DNA from: Antedon bifida
Lineage: Eukaryota > Echinodermata > Crinoidea > Comatulida > Antedonidae
DNA length: 64,000 bases
Direction of reading: 5' to 3'
Assembly (NCBI GenBank): GCA_963402885.1
Contig: OY727096.1
Span: forward strand, 3,348,001-3,412,000
A program made the translations under genes and the position numbers. Positions 34,757 through 48,900 of the stretch are shown here, in pieces (position 1 is the first letter of the stretch; each line of letters opens with the position of its first letter). Under the pieces are notes generated by a model. The model was not told where the DNA came from. It searched no databases and saw only the letters and a program-made list of their open reading frames with translations.

Positions 34757-36910
34757 AATGGTTGTTAAACAAAAATAATTGATAATAAATCATTATTTCT
34801 TAAATTATTAAATAGAATATCGATAAAATATAATTTAATGAAGAAAGAACATTAAAAATATTACGTCAAAAAGTCGAGCGGCGTTTTTTGGAAGAAATAA
34901 ATTCTTTTTATCCCCTGTTCAGCCTCAAAATGTTCTTATTTCGGTTATTTTATTCGTACAGCTTAGGTAGGCGGCAAGGCCTATCATATAACACGTTGTT
35001 TCCAAGAATGTAATGAAGATTTTTCATGCCTGAAATTCTTTTTATTCCCTGTTCGGGCCTCAAAATGTTATTTTATTCGTACAGATTAGGGACGCGGCCT
35101 ATCATATAACATTTTGCTTTCCAAGAATAAAGAGTTTTGTTTTGTATGTGTTGTATATTCGGTGTTTTAGCCTACCACCGATAGATACATAACTGCTTAT
35201 TCCTTTTCGGAATTTCAGCCCGCGTGTTTATAAAGCGATGTAGGTACCGTACCGTTTTACGTACCCGTACCGCCGCCGTAGAAACTAAACATAAATTGTT
35301 AACTGTTGTGCGTTTGTTTTTATAAGTCATTTCACGTCAAATTTATTTGTACACGTTAATTATTATAAGATGTTAGAAGAAGTTTTCTTGCGTTTTAAAC
35401 GGTATCATGTCAGGTCCAATTTGGTACACATTAATTTAATTATTATTATAAGATGTTAGAAGTGTTCTAGTGTTTCATTTCTTTCTCCTCCATCGGAACT
35501 CTCGTGAAGTGGTATCCGTGTCAATGATCGATAGTATCTGTTATACTTTATTATTATTTTGAGTTGAGCATCAAATAAAAGAATCTCGCAAATCTATTTA
35601 AATAATAAAAACAAATATTTTTCTTCAGGGTATATAATAATTGTATAGCCAAGTTTCGGTCATTCATAAATCATGGTATCTTTATTTTATTAATATAATT
35701 AAATGTCTAGACACCTGGCAGACCTATGTAGAGTAGGCGACCTACTATCTGTTTCGATGAGTTCCTCCGCTCTCAGATTTGGTCGTCATTTAAAAAAGAT
35801 ATAACAACTCTTTATTTAGTTCAATAGACTACTGTCGTTTGCATGGTTACCATTTAATTCCGGTCAAAGTTCGAAACTGAGCGGCTGTTTCCTAGTCGGA
35901 TGGGTTATAGAGTGGGATGTGGTTCTGTAAATGCGGATGATACGCGAAAAGGAGGAAGAAACAAACAGATAACCCGGATAAAAAGGGGAAAAATAAAAAT
36001 GATGGCAATGTTCATGTGACAATGATAAATGTTAAGAAAAAAATATGCTAAAAAAAGGAATTGTGTTAAAAAATATATGCTAAAATTATTATGTTAAAAA
36101 ATGAATATACAGTACTAGAATATGAATTGTGTTATTAAATGAATATGCTAAAATGATTGTTATGAAATGAATTTGCCAAAATATGATTTGTGTTAAGAAA
36201 TGGCTAAAATTATTATGTTAAGAAATGAACGCAACAGACTTTAATTAAATTTTATTTAATATGATTATGTTAAGAAAGGTATGCCAAATGATTATGTTAA
36301 GAAATGAATATGTTTAAGATTAAAAATTAATACGCTAAGTGAATGTGTTAAGAACTTGCCATTTTAAGAGATGTACTGTATACGTTAAGTTATGAATATT
36401 ATGAAATGAATATATTTTTAGTAATAAAAAAAAACTTTACCTTGATATTATTAACCTTTAAAAAAGGCACACGGTTTAGGCATATTGTTGTAGGCCCTAA
36501 TGGTTTTATTTGGGGACAACATTAGCTAACATTTATTGACAAATACAGCCACTGCGTACGACACTGAATATACAGTAAATTATTTCAATCTTCCTTAGTT
36601 ATATTTATATTTCACTTTAGTTGGATACGATTTTCTGTTTTCTTTTGTATTTTTATAAACACCTTTGGGGTGTTTTGATTGCAAAGTAATGTAACACAAT
36701 GCGATAAAATAGAAGTGTTATTTTTATTAAAACATTTACATACAAAAATCAAATCACAATAAATATTAGATGATTAAATCATATTTTGGTATAACCTTAA
36801 ATCATAATTGGTATAAATTTGATAGCACTACATAGTACAAAACACACACAAATTCACAATATACATACATTCATTTAGATTTGATGCGGATTCACAATTT
36901 TATTCAAGAG
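34757..36910. other. Intergenic stretch with degenerate repeats
   Basis: 34900-35120 has two copies of a block (ttctttttatcccctgttc... ttattcgtacag...cggc..ggcctatcatataac). 36010-36420 is a worn repeat of atgttaagaaatgaatatgc-like units of about 30 bases. No exon. Confidence 0.5.
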
Positions 36911-36913
36911 TGG

Positions 36914-37243
36914 GTCTCGATGTGGTAGCGCTAAGGTGGCGCGACACGATGTGGTAGCGCTAGGGTGGCGCGACACGATGTGGTAGCGCTAGGGTGGCGC
37001 GACACGATGTGGTAGCGCTAGGGTGGCGCGACACGATGTGGTAGCGCTAGAGTGGCGCGACACGATGTGGTAGCGCTAGGGTGGCGCGACACGATGTGGT
37101 AGCGCTAGGGTGGCGCGACACGATGTGGTAGCGCTAGGGTGGCGCGACACGATGTGGTAGCGCTAGGGTGGCGCGACACGACGTGGTAGCGCTAGGGTGG
37201 CGCGACACGATGTGGTAGCGCTAGAGTGGCGCGACACGATGTG
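36914..37243. repeat. 29-bp GC-rich minisatellite, 11 copies
   Basis: cgatgtggtagcgctagggt+ggcgcgaca repeated almost without change (a few gg to ga). Over 60% GC inside sequence of about 30% GC. Two units differ by a single base, so the array is young or homogenised. Confidence 0.97.
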
Positions 37244-38040
37244 GGACACCCCTATTCAGGGACAACTTCCCTGGAGGGGAAAACAAGAGGAAAAATACGG
37301 TTTTAACACTGTCCAACCCTTTAAAAAAAAACACCCTTATTAAGGGGAAAACATTATGGGGTTCCAAAGTCCCTTTAATAGAGGTTTTACTTTATACAAA
37401 ATTTAATTTGGTACCGGATCGCCTTTAAGTGCCTTTTACTTTGTAAAAAATGTACACATTAGCAAAACAACACAGTGAATCTGACCTGACCACCGGAAGC
37501 AACTCAAATCTATGATACGCCACATTAAAAAATGACCTAAAAAAATTGCAGTATTAAGCTCTTGCATAGACTTACTATCGTACCTATATAACGTTAATGC
37601 AATTAAAATCGAAAAAAATGTAAATTCACTAATTCCAGTTATCAACATGAATTAACTGCTTATACAGATAATTTTAAAAAAAACAGACAGTGACTGCCAG
37701 CCAGTGTAAATTCTTAAGTCAACTTTAAATTAAACATTTAATACAATTGTTGTCACATCTTCAACATTAATCTATAATACTGTAATGTAATAATAATTAA
37801 TTTTACATTAGTGATGGTGATTATGACAAGTTTACGATGTTTAATCTGGACTAAACTGTAAAACTATTTTATCTATTTTTTACATCGATATTACTATAAT
37901 AAAATACTCTTTTTTACAGTATTAAAAATTCTGAAGGAAAATCATGTTAAAACATACATTTTGTATGACAATATAACAACAGCATTCTCTCCTTTCCATC
38001 CTACACATTTTCATATCAACACATTTTTATTTTGCAAAGA
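37244..38040. other. Intergenic stretch, nothing recognised
   Basis: AT-rich, no exon, repeat or RNA recognised. Confidence 0.5.
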
Positions 38041-38044
38041 GTAA

Positions 38045-38398
38045 AGCTCTATGTACACTATCAAACTAGTTTGACAAAAAAGTGTGATGTGCGCAAATAT
38101 GGTAGTGATATGACATCATTATGCCCATATATAGGCACACAACATTTTTTTGCCACATAAAGTTTGATAGTGTAGACAGAGCTTTAGCTCTGTATGTGAA
38201 GCAGGCTACATACTATTTCTAACCAACAATCTTGGCCAGTCTTAAAGCTCTGTCTACACTGTCAAACTAGGTTGACAAAAAAAGTGTGATGTACTCAAAT
38301 ATGGTAGTGGTATGCCCATATACAGTAGTGATATGACATCATCATGTCCATATTATGGGCACATAACATTTCTTATCACATAAAGTTTGATAGTGTAA
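38045..38398. mobile_element. Two tctacactatcaaact-family elements
   Basis: 38045-38186 and 38243-38398: ends agctctgtctacactatcaa and ttgatagtgtagacagagct; inside, atatggtagtgatatgacat and catatatgggcacat. The second has lost its right terminal part. Confidence 0.85.
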
Positions 38399-38939
38399 CA
38401 TCCTATTCAAATAATACAAACATCTTACAAAATATTGGAGCAGCTTGTTAACTTTGGTACGGATGTTTGAAAGCGTTTTTCCGTGTTACATTGATGTAAA
38501 AAATCCATAATAATAATGTTTAATTGTCTCAGGAAATATTTATGCAACAGTATGTTACCTTTGAGTTGTATGTGTGAATCAGGTATAAGTTTTTAGCTAC
38601 TAGTTACAGGTGGTGTTGTTTATTTATACAGAATTGAGTGTTCTACTTTAAAAGCAGATGATGAATTGTGAAGGAGGTGAAAAGGATTATGATGTCACTA
38701 TTATATCAAATCTTTACAATCTTTGGTTATCTTACTTTGCTTTAATCTAATTACAATCACTAAAATCATAAGTGACCTTTGACACTAAGTGTGTTCTCAC
38801 AGTATATTAAATGTTCAAGCTCAATGAGTCACATGGAGTCAACAAATCAACATCTAGATCAATGAGCCATAGGTTTATTGGACCTTATAAATTAAACGAT
38901 CGAAGGGCCATGTGCTTATGATTTATGGCCTAAACATAC

Positions 38940-39560
38940 AGTATGATCAATGGCTCATAGGGTTAATGATGCATATTATCAATGGCCCATGGAAAATGAG
39001 GAATTTATTTAAATAATAATATTATCAATCGCCCATAGGGTCAATGAAGCATATTATCAATGGCCCATGGAAAATGAGGAATTTATTTAAATAATAATAT
39101 TATCAATCGCCCATAGGGTCAATGAAGCATATTATCAATGGCCCATAGGGTCAATGAAGCATATTATCAATGGCCCATAGGGTCAATGAAGCATATTATC
39201 AATGGCCCATAGGGTCAATAAAGCATATCATCAATGGTCCATAGGGTTAATGATGCTTATGATCAATGGCCAATAGGGTCAATGAAGCATATTATCAATG
39301 GCCCATAGGGTCAATGAAGCATATTATCAATGGCCCATAGGGTCAATGAAGTATAGTATCAATGGCCCATAGGGTCAATGAAGCATATTATCAATGGCCC
39401 ATAGGGTCAATAAAGCATATCATCAATGGTCCATAGGGTTAATGATGCTTATGACCAATGGTCAATGAGGAATATTATCAATGGCCCATAGGGTCAATAA
39501 GGTATTATCAATGGCCCATATGGTTAATGATACTTATGATCAATTACTAATATGGTCAAT
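38940..39560. repeat. 32-bp minisatellite
   Basis: atcaatggcccatagggtca+atgaagcatatt, about 18 copies, with larger blocks (38985-39060 and 39060-39130; 39125-39250 and 39290-39440) duplicated as wholes. Lies just past the 3' end of the integrin gene. Confidence 0.95.
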
Positions 39561-39781
39561 AAGGGCCAAAATCCATGACATCCGCTGCAATGTCCTATTA
39601 TGTTCATTGATGTGTACTATGTTATTTCTCCTAATGGTACACATCATGCGCAAGATTGTGTAACCCATAGCATGGGCTTTAAGAGCTTTACATATGGCAG
39701 TAATAATGGTGCTGCATGGTTGTATCTGGATTAATTAATTAAAACTTTAATCTAATTTCACAGCCTAGGTATCTTTTATTA

Positions 39782-39907
39782 CTAAAATCCGCCAGTATAA
39801 TGTATATCATCTGCCATGTATGTTTTGTCTTTTTTTGCCTTACGACCTGCCTTCTGTTCCACTGTGGCGTACTTATAGTTCATCGTCTTCCTTTCAAAAA
39901 ATCCACA
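39782..39907 (-). CDS. Integrin alpha: last exon, tail form 1
   Basis: Acceptor TTTCCAG at 39908-39914. Encodes CGFFERKTMNYKYATVEQKA and a further 21 residues ending in HYTGGF before TAG. GFFER is the conserved alpha-tail motif that clasps the beta tail and keeps the receptor inactive. The tail is long, basic in the middle and has four Tyr. Confidence 0.95.
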   Translation of the reverse strand, partial: CGFFERKTMNYKYATVEQKAGRKAKKDKTYMADDIHYTGGF

Positions 39908-42900
39908 CTGGAAAGAATAATAATAATAAAGAGAACATTTAAAGATAAATAAGGAAAACTATTAATAGCACAAATGACATTTCCTAACCCTAACCCATTT
40001 CTGAAAGCATTTTACATTCCAAACAAACTGTTAACACCTACGTCAAAACCAAATCAATAAAGCCGAAAATAATCAAATAATTCCAAAAATGCATATAAAT
40101 AGATACATACACGGTTATAGAAAATAAAAAAAAACCACAGAAAATAAACATTTGAATTGACAGTGATACAAGTGAAAGCAAAATTCTGCCATACCAACAA
40201 GAAATGCACATCACACTCAACATAACATATTTTTTGGCACATTTACTGATGTTGCAGGCAAGTTCTCATTAAGAAATAAACAATAACAATATGCACAAGT
40301 TTACTAGGTTACGCTTTGATTACCACAAACAAATACATTAAAGGCAAGTCAAGGTAGTACATTAAATAGAATTTACAACTTTTGCTAAATGTCAAGGATG
40401 CATGGAATGATGTTTAGGAAACACCCCAAAATTATATAAACTAAGTCCAACATTTATTTCCCTAGGAGGCAAGAGTCAAAAAATGTTATGGTTACGCAAA
40501 GTATTGTAAATGCACTAGTAGTTGGATTTTTCATAGCAACGAATATTTTGATAATTAAAAACTACTACAAAGTAGCTTGGCGTCAGATAGCTAAGATGTT
40601 TACGTACTCTGACGCCATCAGAGTATGATGATAATCTGACCAACATTTTGGTACATCACATTCACCTATTGCGAAAAGGGCATTGGAAAAGGTGACATGC
40701 CCTGACATACTGATGGTGGCTGTTGTTTGTAATCCAAAATATATTAGTATATAAAAAAATTTAATTTACAACGTTTTATGAAGGAACATAAGGCATGATA
40801 TATCTGCAGTGCTGATTTGTGGCAGTCATTTTGTTGTGAAAAACACTCTTCTTATATATATTAAATACAGAATGCCTAGTAATAGTAAGGCGTTATTTAG
40901 TAGCAATTAATATCAACACAGTCACAGCTGAAAACCACCAAATACATAGAGGTTTACAATAAATGTAGTAATGTGTTTCAATTTTGTCATAGTTAAATAA
41001 ATACAGGATGCACTAGTAGGCCTAAAGTAGTATGTAATTAATATGTACAGTCACAGCTGAAACTGCCTATTAAGACATAGCGGCGTATAAAAACCAATAA
41101 ATTCACTGATGTGTTTCAGCGTTGTCATAGTTAAATAGATACATACAGAATGCACTAGTAGGCCTACAGGCCTTATTTAGTAGCAATAAATATGTTCACA
41201 GTCAAAAACCAGGTTTACCAAAAAAAAAAGAAACAATCAATTTAGTGTTTGCGACATTTAAACCTACTGGGCAATTGCTGTGACGCTCGAAGAACCCAAC
41301 CTGTAATAAAATGTAATATGTGTACTCACTTCTTTAAACATTTTCAGAAACAAAGAAGTAATAATTTATGATATTGATAATGATGATGATATTACTATCA
41401 TCAATACTAGCAAAGTTCCACCGTATTCTTGTTAAAAGCACTGATGTATATGTATATGTACACTTTGCTCACAGTGTGTGCCGGACAATTTGTGAGGAAT
41501 CGGCCACGCATGCCGCTGAGGAAAATATCTATCGTGTTTAATATTATTTGGCACGCGTGTCATTTTCCTCAAGTGTGCGCCGAACGTGAGCTAATAGCTC
41601 ACTAAAAAATTCCACTGCGCATGACATGTTCTGATTTATTATAATATGTCAGCGTGTGCCGTATAGCGTAGTAAGTAATTATCCAATCAGAAAATCATGT
41701 ACTAAAGGCATTTCCTAAAAATGGCACCATTTACCTGTTCATGTTCAACATATTGTTCATCATATAATGAGATTTTACGAGGCGTTGTAAATACTATCTT
41801 TATGTGTACATGGATTTTACACATTTATATACATACTTTTCAAAATTCTACCAAATATTATAACATAGTGAAATCCATTTTGTTTAAAATTATGTTCCCA
41901 AATTTGTAAAATGTCATCGCTGTTTACTATTTCCCCTCTAACTTAAAACCGATGTACATATAAATATGCAGTACACAGTAATGTTTGTATGCTCTATGTG
42001 GTCACTCTGCCAAAAATAATGAAAATCAACTCTTACCTTCCATAGGCAGAGGATAATTAAGATGAGCACAAGAAGTCCTCCAATGACAGCTAATAAAATA
42101 ATCCACCATTGCAAGGATGGTGTCGTAGGGGATATAGTAAAATCTCTATACACGTCCATTGTTAACTGGAAAAGAAAGTTGTATTTAAATTGTTTGTATT
42201 ACGAAAATATCAAAAAGAAATCTCATTTCTTTACAAATAGTGAAGCTTCCGTTAGGCTGTAGTGGTGTCCTAACAAAGTCAGTTACAAACTTTACATCTC
42301 TTTGTAAATGATCAAATGTGTGACTGATACTCGCACTAGAATCAATCCCATGGCTATAGTACACAATGTATCTATAAAGTTGTTTTGTAGTTACCAATGT
42401 CATATCATTGCCAGGTTCCTTTTCTTTTATATATGAACCATTACTAATTCCAACAACTCCATGCACTTGTATTTGCAAAACATCTTCATCCACATAATCC
42501 TAGAAAAAAAAGAAAACACTTTACTATAAACCATAACTTAGGACAGGTGTGTGGGATCAGGTGTGTGGGATTAGGTGTGTGGGATCAGGTGTGTGCGATC
42601 AGGTGTGTGCGATCAGGTGTGTGCGATCAGGTGTGTGCGATCAGGTGTGTGAGATCAGGTGTGTGAGATCAGGTGTGTGAGATCAGGTGTGTGAGATCAG
42701 GTATATGTAACCAGATGTGTGAGATCAGGTGTGTGTGTGAGATCAGGTGTGTGAGATCAGGTGTGTGAGATCAGGTGTGTGAGATCAGGTGTGTTGGACC
42801 AGGTGTGTTGGACCAGGTATATGTAACCAGGTTTGTGGAATCAGGTGTGTGGAATCAGGTGTGCGAGATCAGGTGTGTTGGACCAGGTATATGAGACCAG

Positions 42901-45900
42901 ATGTGTGAGACCAGATGTGTGAGACCAGGTGTGTGAGATCAGGTGTGTTGGACCAGGTTGATCTTTGATGTATTTCATCAATAATTTTACTTAATTACAA
43001 CTTTTTATTATGAGGGGCTTGCAACACTTTTTAAAATACTTACTTCCAAAAATGTACTATTCCACAAACGTGAATTAATAACAATTTTAGTCGATCCGTG
43101 GCTTTCTACGTTACTAAAATAACACTTAATTGGAAAACATCTAGCGGTAGGAACTGTGGAATTACATTTCTGAAAATCAAATAATGTTAAATTAATCAGA
43201 TTTCATTCAAATAATATTTAAAAAACGTATATGAAAAATGTGACATCATTACTACACTACTACTACTACTACAAAGATTATTGGGACAATTAATTTGGGA
43301 TACTAGTTTCGTTGTCCCTCAAAAGGTCCTATAAACTTTGTCAGTGTCTAAAACACTGTAACTTCATCAGTGTGAACACTGCCTAAGACAAATTATTGCA
43401 CTGTACAATGTAATACAATAAAATGACAAAACAATACAAACTATTTATTTATGCTGATAATGCCATTTTTAATTAACTGTCTTTGGTACTAAATGAATTA
43501 AGGAAATGAGATTTCTGTAAACTATTTTAAAATTTTAAGTACAAAAAAAAACACAATATCTTACAAACTGTAAAGTTTTTTTAGATTGTGCTTGTGGAGT
43601 TGGAAGTACTTCGGCCTCTCGTCGTTTTCTGCGTGTTTCTCTGGGAAAGCAGGTTTTTACATTTCCATTGTCATCTTTTCCTCTTGGATGCTGAAACATT
43701 TAATTTATTTTTAATAATAATAATTTTAATTAATCGTTTAGTTTAATTAGTTACATATAAAGTATACATTTACATTTATAAAACGTGCATATATTTTTTT
43801 ATGTTTATTTAAAAATGTTTTTGTTTTTGTAAAATTATAATGAATGAATGGTTGCCTTTTGTATATATCTATATAGGGCTTTTGTTATGAATTTATATTT
43901 TCATATTTATTGTAGGTCTACTCTTTACCTTTTTTCTGCTGTGTTCTAATAATTTGGATGTTGAATTTCAATAAATATCAATAATAATATATAATTATGA
44001 TTTTTTCTTACCGTCAAATTAAGAACATCAACAGAATTTTGTGGCAGAACACAGTAGCTAGATGATCCCCCACTAAGTATCGGCATCTCTGTTAAGTACA
44101 GTAACCACTTACCAGACATCGTCTCATATGGAAAGTTGATGGTGACCAAGATTTCTGGAACCTCTACGAGTCCATCATTAATTACCTGGAATATTATTAT
44201 TTATTATCCTTTATTGACAACTGGGGATAACAGTGTCCAACATGGCATACAAATAGTACGGTACAAGCATGGAAATAGCAATAACAAACTTAGATAATAT
44301 TTTCACTAACTTTACAGTGATATGAGCAAACAATCAAATTATGTTCAATTTCAAACTACATTTAATATGGTGAAAGCATGATGACTGGATGGTAAAAGGA
44401 TTGTTTTAAGATTACAGTACACTCAAAAGTACAGTAAATTTGGATTAATAATAAGGTTTATCGCAAAAAGCTTGATTTCGCGAGGAACGTCATTGCACAA
44501 TGAATGATGGGAATGGTTTTGGAGCAATAGCGCCACTGTAAAATAAAACTTTATATACCGGTGGTTGTGCTATTGCTCACAATTCCTTCCCATCATGCAT
44601 TGCTCACGCTATTTGCGATAAACCTTATTGGCACCCTATTATTATTATTAGGTTCTATGAGATTATATTGGAGTTGCAACAGCATTAAAAACCATAAAAA
44701 ATAAAATAAATGAAACATCTAAACGCAAAATTTAAGAAAAAATTAGGATGCCCAGATGCATAAATGTGACCAACCGTACACGAGTATACTAAAAAAACAA
44801 GTACACACGGTAAAGGAAGATGATGATAATGGTATGAGTGGGCCAAGCTACTTACTGTCCAATTGTGTTGAACAAAACTTCCGATCATTTTCAAATTCTC
44901 CATTGCACATTCACCTCTGACCTGACCACTTACCTCGTACTGTGATTTATCTTTAGTACTAAATAAAAAAAATTTACTTAATTAAAACAGGAATCCTGTT
45001 CATATTTTTTGTCAGCAAGTTAAATTTACAAAGTGTTCAAAGCTTCGGGTCTATGGAACACAGTATCTCTAGTTATTATTATTATAATATCATTTTCAGC
45101 ATAATAGTGATAATCTATCCTATGATTCTAATCACACCAATCATTATCATCAGCATGATTACTATGATTATAAGTTATATAATTGTATTTAGTCAATAAA
45201 TAAATATCTATTTACTATTCCAGTTTTAAATCTGTCTGACTTTCCACCACTGCTGTTAAAAATTTATGGTTATTAGCTGGGTTCTGGTCATCTGTTTCGC
45301 TAAAAAAAGAGAGAAACTTTTCAATTAATATAGTAAAATAAAATTAACAAAATTAGAATTTTTTTTGAAAATAAATTGGGTGAAGGATAACAGAATCTGA
45401 TAACATAATTACTTATGTTAAGCTCTGTCTACACTATCAAACTTTATGTGACAAAAAATGTGATGTGTCCATATATGGACATGATGTCATATCACCACCA
45501 TATTTAAGCATATCACTACCATATTTAAGTGTATCACTACCATATTAAGTATATCACTACCATATTTGGGCACATCACAATTTTTTTGTCAAACTAGTTC
45601 GATAGTGTAGACAGAGTTTTAAGATTAAAATGACAAACAAGGCTCCAAATCATTCTACTACTTTTCTCTTCTCCAACAGTTCCTCCACATGTCAATGGAA
45701 GATCCAGGATATTGAAATAGAGGTTGGGAACTAAAAATGGTAAAACTAAAGCTCTGTCTACACTATCAAACTAGTTTGACAACAAAATTATATTGTCCAT
45801 ATATGGACAAAATGATGTCATATTGACAAGAGTGAACTTACTTTTAAATTATATTCAATAAAAACTTACGTGGTTGCTGTGATGTTAAAATCAAGGGAGC

Positions 45901-48900
45901 CTTGATTTGCTTTAATTTCTTTATTTGTAAAAGTTAAAGTTGTCATTTTCTGTAAAATGTAAAAAAAAATAAATAAAAAATTACCAGTACTAGTATTTAT
46001 TTATTTACTAGAATATATTTTTTGGTTACAAAACAAAGAAATTGTGTGGACCAACCTGATCTTTCTCTTCAAATGGATTTCCAAGATGGCATTTTATAAT
46101 GGCCGAATTATCTTCATCTTGCTTACAGATACCTGATGAGTCCTGAGAACAAATATACATATTTAGGAACTTAAAACATAGAATTTATGCCATTCAATTA
46201 AATGTATATTTAGAATAATAAAAAAGCTCTAAAATTTAAGCTTTTGTTCACCAAACCTTGATTTTCTATTCATACATTTTGCCATATTTATATAAATAAT
46301 TACATTTTAACTACATTTTTACTATCCGCCTTCCCACAATGCCGGCAGGATCACCACTGTCTAGTGGCTCTCCATGCCTTCATAGTTTGGTTTTTTAGTA
46401 GATTAGATTCATGTTTTAAGTTGGCTACAAGATCAAACTTTATGTGACAAAACAAGGCCATATACATGGCTGGAGTCACGTGCGCAAATTTGAGTTAGTG
46501 TTTACCAACCGACCGACCAACCAACCAACCGACCGACATAGTGAGCTGTAGAGTCGCGTTTGCACATGACTAAAAATGTCCCATATATGGACATGAGGAT
46601 GTCATATCACTACCATATTTGGGAATATCACTACCATATTTGGGTAGACTTTAAACTAGTTTGATAGCATAGACAGAGCTTTAGAATTGTTATATCTTTT
46701 CAACATCCAAAACTGAATTGATATATATTTGCTATATATCTCTGTTGGTTAAAAAATACCTACCGAATCAAAATCCAATATATCTGTTTTTTCAATTATC
46801 ACCTCAGCAAAATAAGCATCTTCGAGCAAGTTATCAACATTCAGTTTCATATTTATTTTTGACTGTACTCCGTAAGTAAAGATTGGTAACCCATCACGAC
46901 CTCTGTAAAATGAATTGTAAATATACAACATAACATGTATATAACATACCCAAAGAAACCCTGGTTCGGGAAAAAAATGATTGGTAAGCATTTCTTGTAA
47001 AAACTCATCTGAACTGGCTGGAGAGAGGCCTACATCAAGGCCAAAAGTCAATAATGGAACTATACCCAAGGATATGCCCATTTGTGAAATCGGACCTAAA
47101 GTAGTGGGTGGGATTATACCGGAGGATATATGGTACAAGGGTTCAGACTCTGTCACTAACTGTTTTCCAATACTGTTTATATAGCAGATGTAGAGGTACT
47201 GCATTAAACTAGACAGCTGCAGATGAATGAGCGCCGTTTTGTGGCAGCTGAACGATTTTGGTCACCATCTTGGAAAATTGGAAGCTAATCGGGTGGCTAC
47301 TGGGAAAAAGTCAATTAGTAGGAGAAGGAGCCTCATGCTAAGTTTGGCAATTGTGTCCACCGACGATACACCACCTGACAAAGGAACGCTTAGGGAAGAA
47401 GAAAGTTTTTTGTGCACAGTTCAACAGAGTAGGCTGTTTTTCCCCGCCACATTTACATTTTCAGAAGATTATTGTTGTTTTTGTCACAATACTACACTTA
47501 CTGCTCAATATAATGTTGTAAAATGTTACAGTAGTGTGGAAAAAATTAATTAATTAAATCATATATTGCTTTCTTTACTTGGTAAGTGATTTTAAGATCT
47601 GTCTACACTATCAAACCAGTTTGTCAAAAAATGTGTGATGTGCCCAAATATGGTAGTGATATGACATCATCATGTCCATATATGGGCACATCACATTTTT
47701 TTTCTCACATAAAGTTTTATAGTGTAGACAGGGCTTAATACATACATTGGTAAATCCAGGGAGGCATTAACTCTCAAATCTGTTATACAAACACCGTCAT
47801 CTTGATCGCATCTTTTTTTAAATTTAACCTGCAAAAACAATAATTTGTAAAAAAACTGATTGATGCTCTCCGCTCTGTGGACATAATATTGTTTGTTAGA
47901 AGAATTTTGGTCCAAGTCGGCCCTAAGCCATCACAGTCAAAGTTTGACTTGAGTTGCAGTGGGGCACGAGTTAATGCGGGACCAACTTGACTTTGGCCGA
48001 GATGCTTTAGGGACAACTTGACCGGAACGTTCGTATTCACTTTCTACTCTAGGAAAATGCTTAGTACATAATATTTTTATTAGAGAAGGAACGTTCACTG
48101 TAGACTTGTACATGGTAATTAGGCCCAAAGAAATTGTCCGTATTCCAACCAAAAAACCTATTATTGACAAAAATGAAAACAATACTTTAAAACGTCAATA
48201 TACAACTCCTTTCCAATTAAGTTCACATATTGGCAATTTAATTTTAAAAACTTTTACAAATATTCTTTTGAGGCCTTACCGAGGTAACGTTTGTCTCAAT
48301 TGTGTGTGGGTCTAGAATAGCAAAATGTGATAGAGTTGGCACTTCTTCTCCAGGCTCTGGCATAGTTGCGTTGACCTTTGGCAGGCTAACGGTTGCACGG
48401 ATAACAATCGATGAAAAAATGTCATCATAAGGTTTCTTTAAACAACAAAAACATTTTATATATTATTTATTTATTTATTAAAACATATTTAGGCAGGATA
48501 ACATAATTCAGAAAAGAAAAGATCACAACATTTCACAAAATTGGATATGGATTGTTTGTACAGCGGAATACTGTTAACATGTTCTAATCTAGTAGTCTCG
48601 GGGTCGGGGTTTTAAAAATAAAATCGTCAATACTGCCCTCTATTTTGTTTGTTTACATAGCGACAATCATTAGAATCATTTTAATTGATAATATTTTTAA
48701 TTTAATAATTCTTTTCAAAATTCTCAAGAAGTCTTATAATGTTTTATTTATACTATTTATTATTTTTCCGGAGGGGCGTCAACTCCAGAGTTTTGCTTTT
48801 GGTGTGAAAGGGGTATAATATCTACCTCAAAGACTAATACGTATTCTTCAGTTGTAACATCTCTTTCTGCACCAGGAAGCACAACTCTCGTTTTTAATGT

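Noticed and set aside
36914..37243. CRISPR-like array
   Set aside because: Units are contiguous with no unique spacers, and the genome is animal; it is a minisatellite.
47227..47553. 108-codon plus frame inside an integrin intron
   Set aside because: Antisense to the gene, no recognised motif, composition changes half way; no splice support. Possibly an old repeat.
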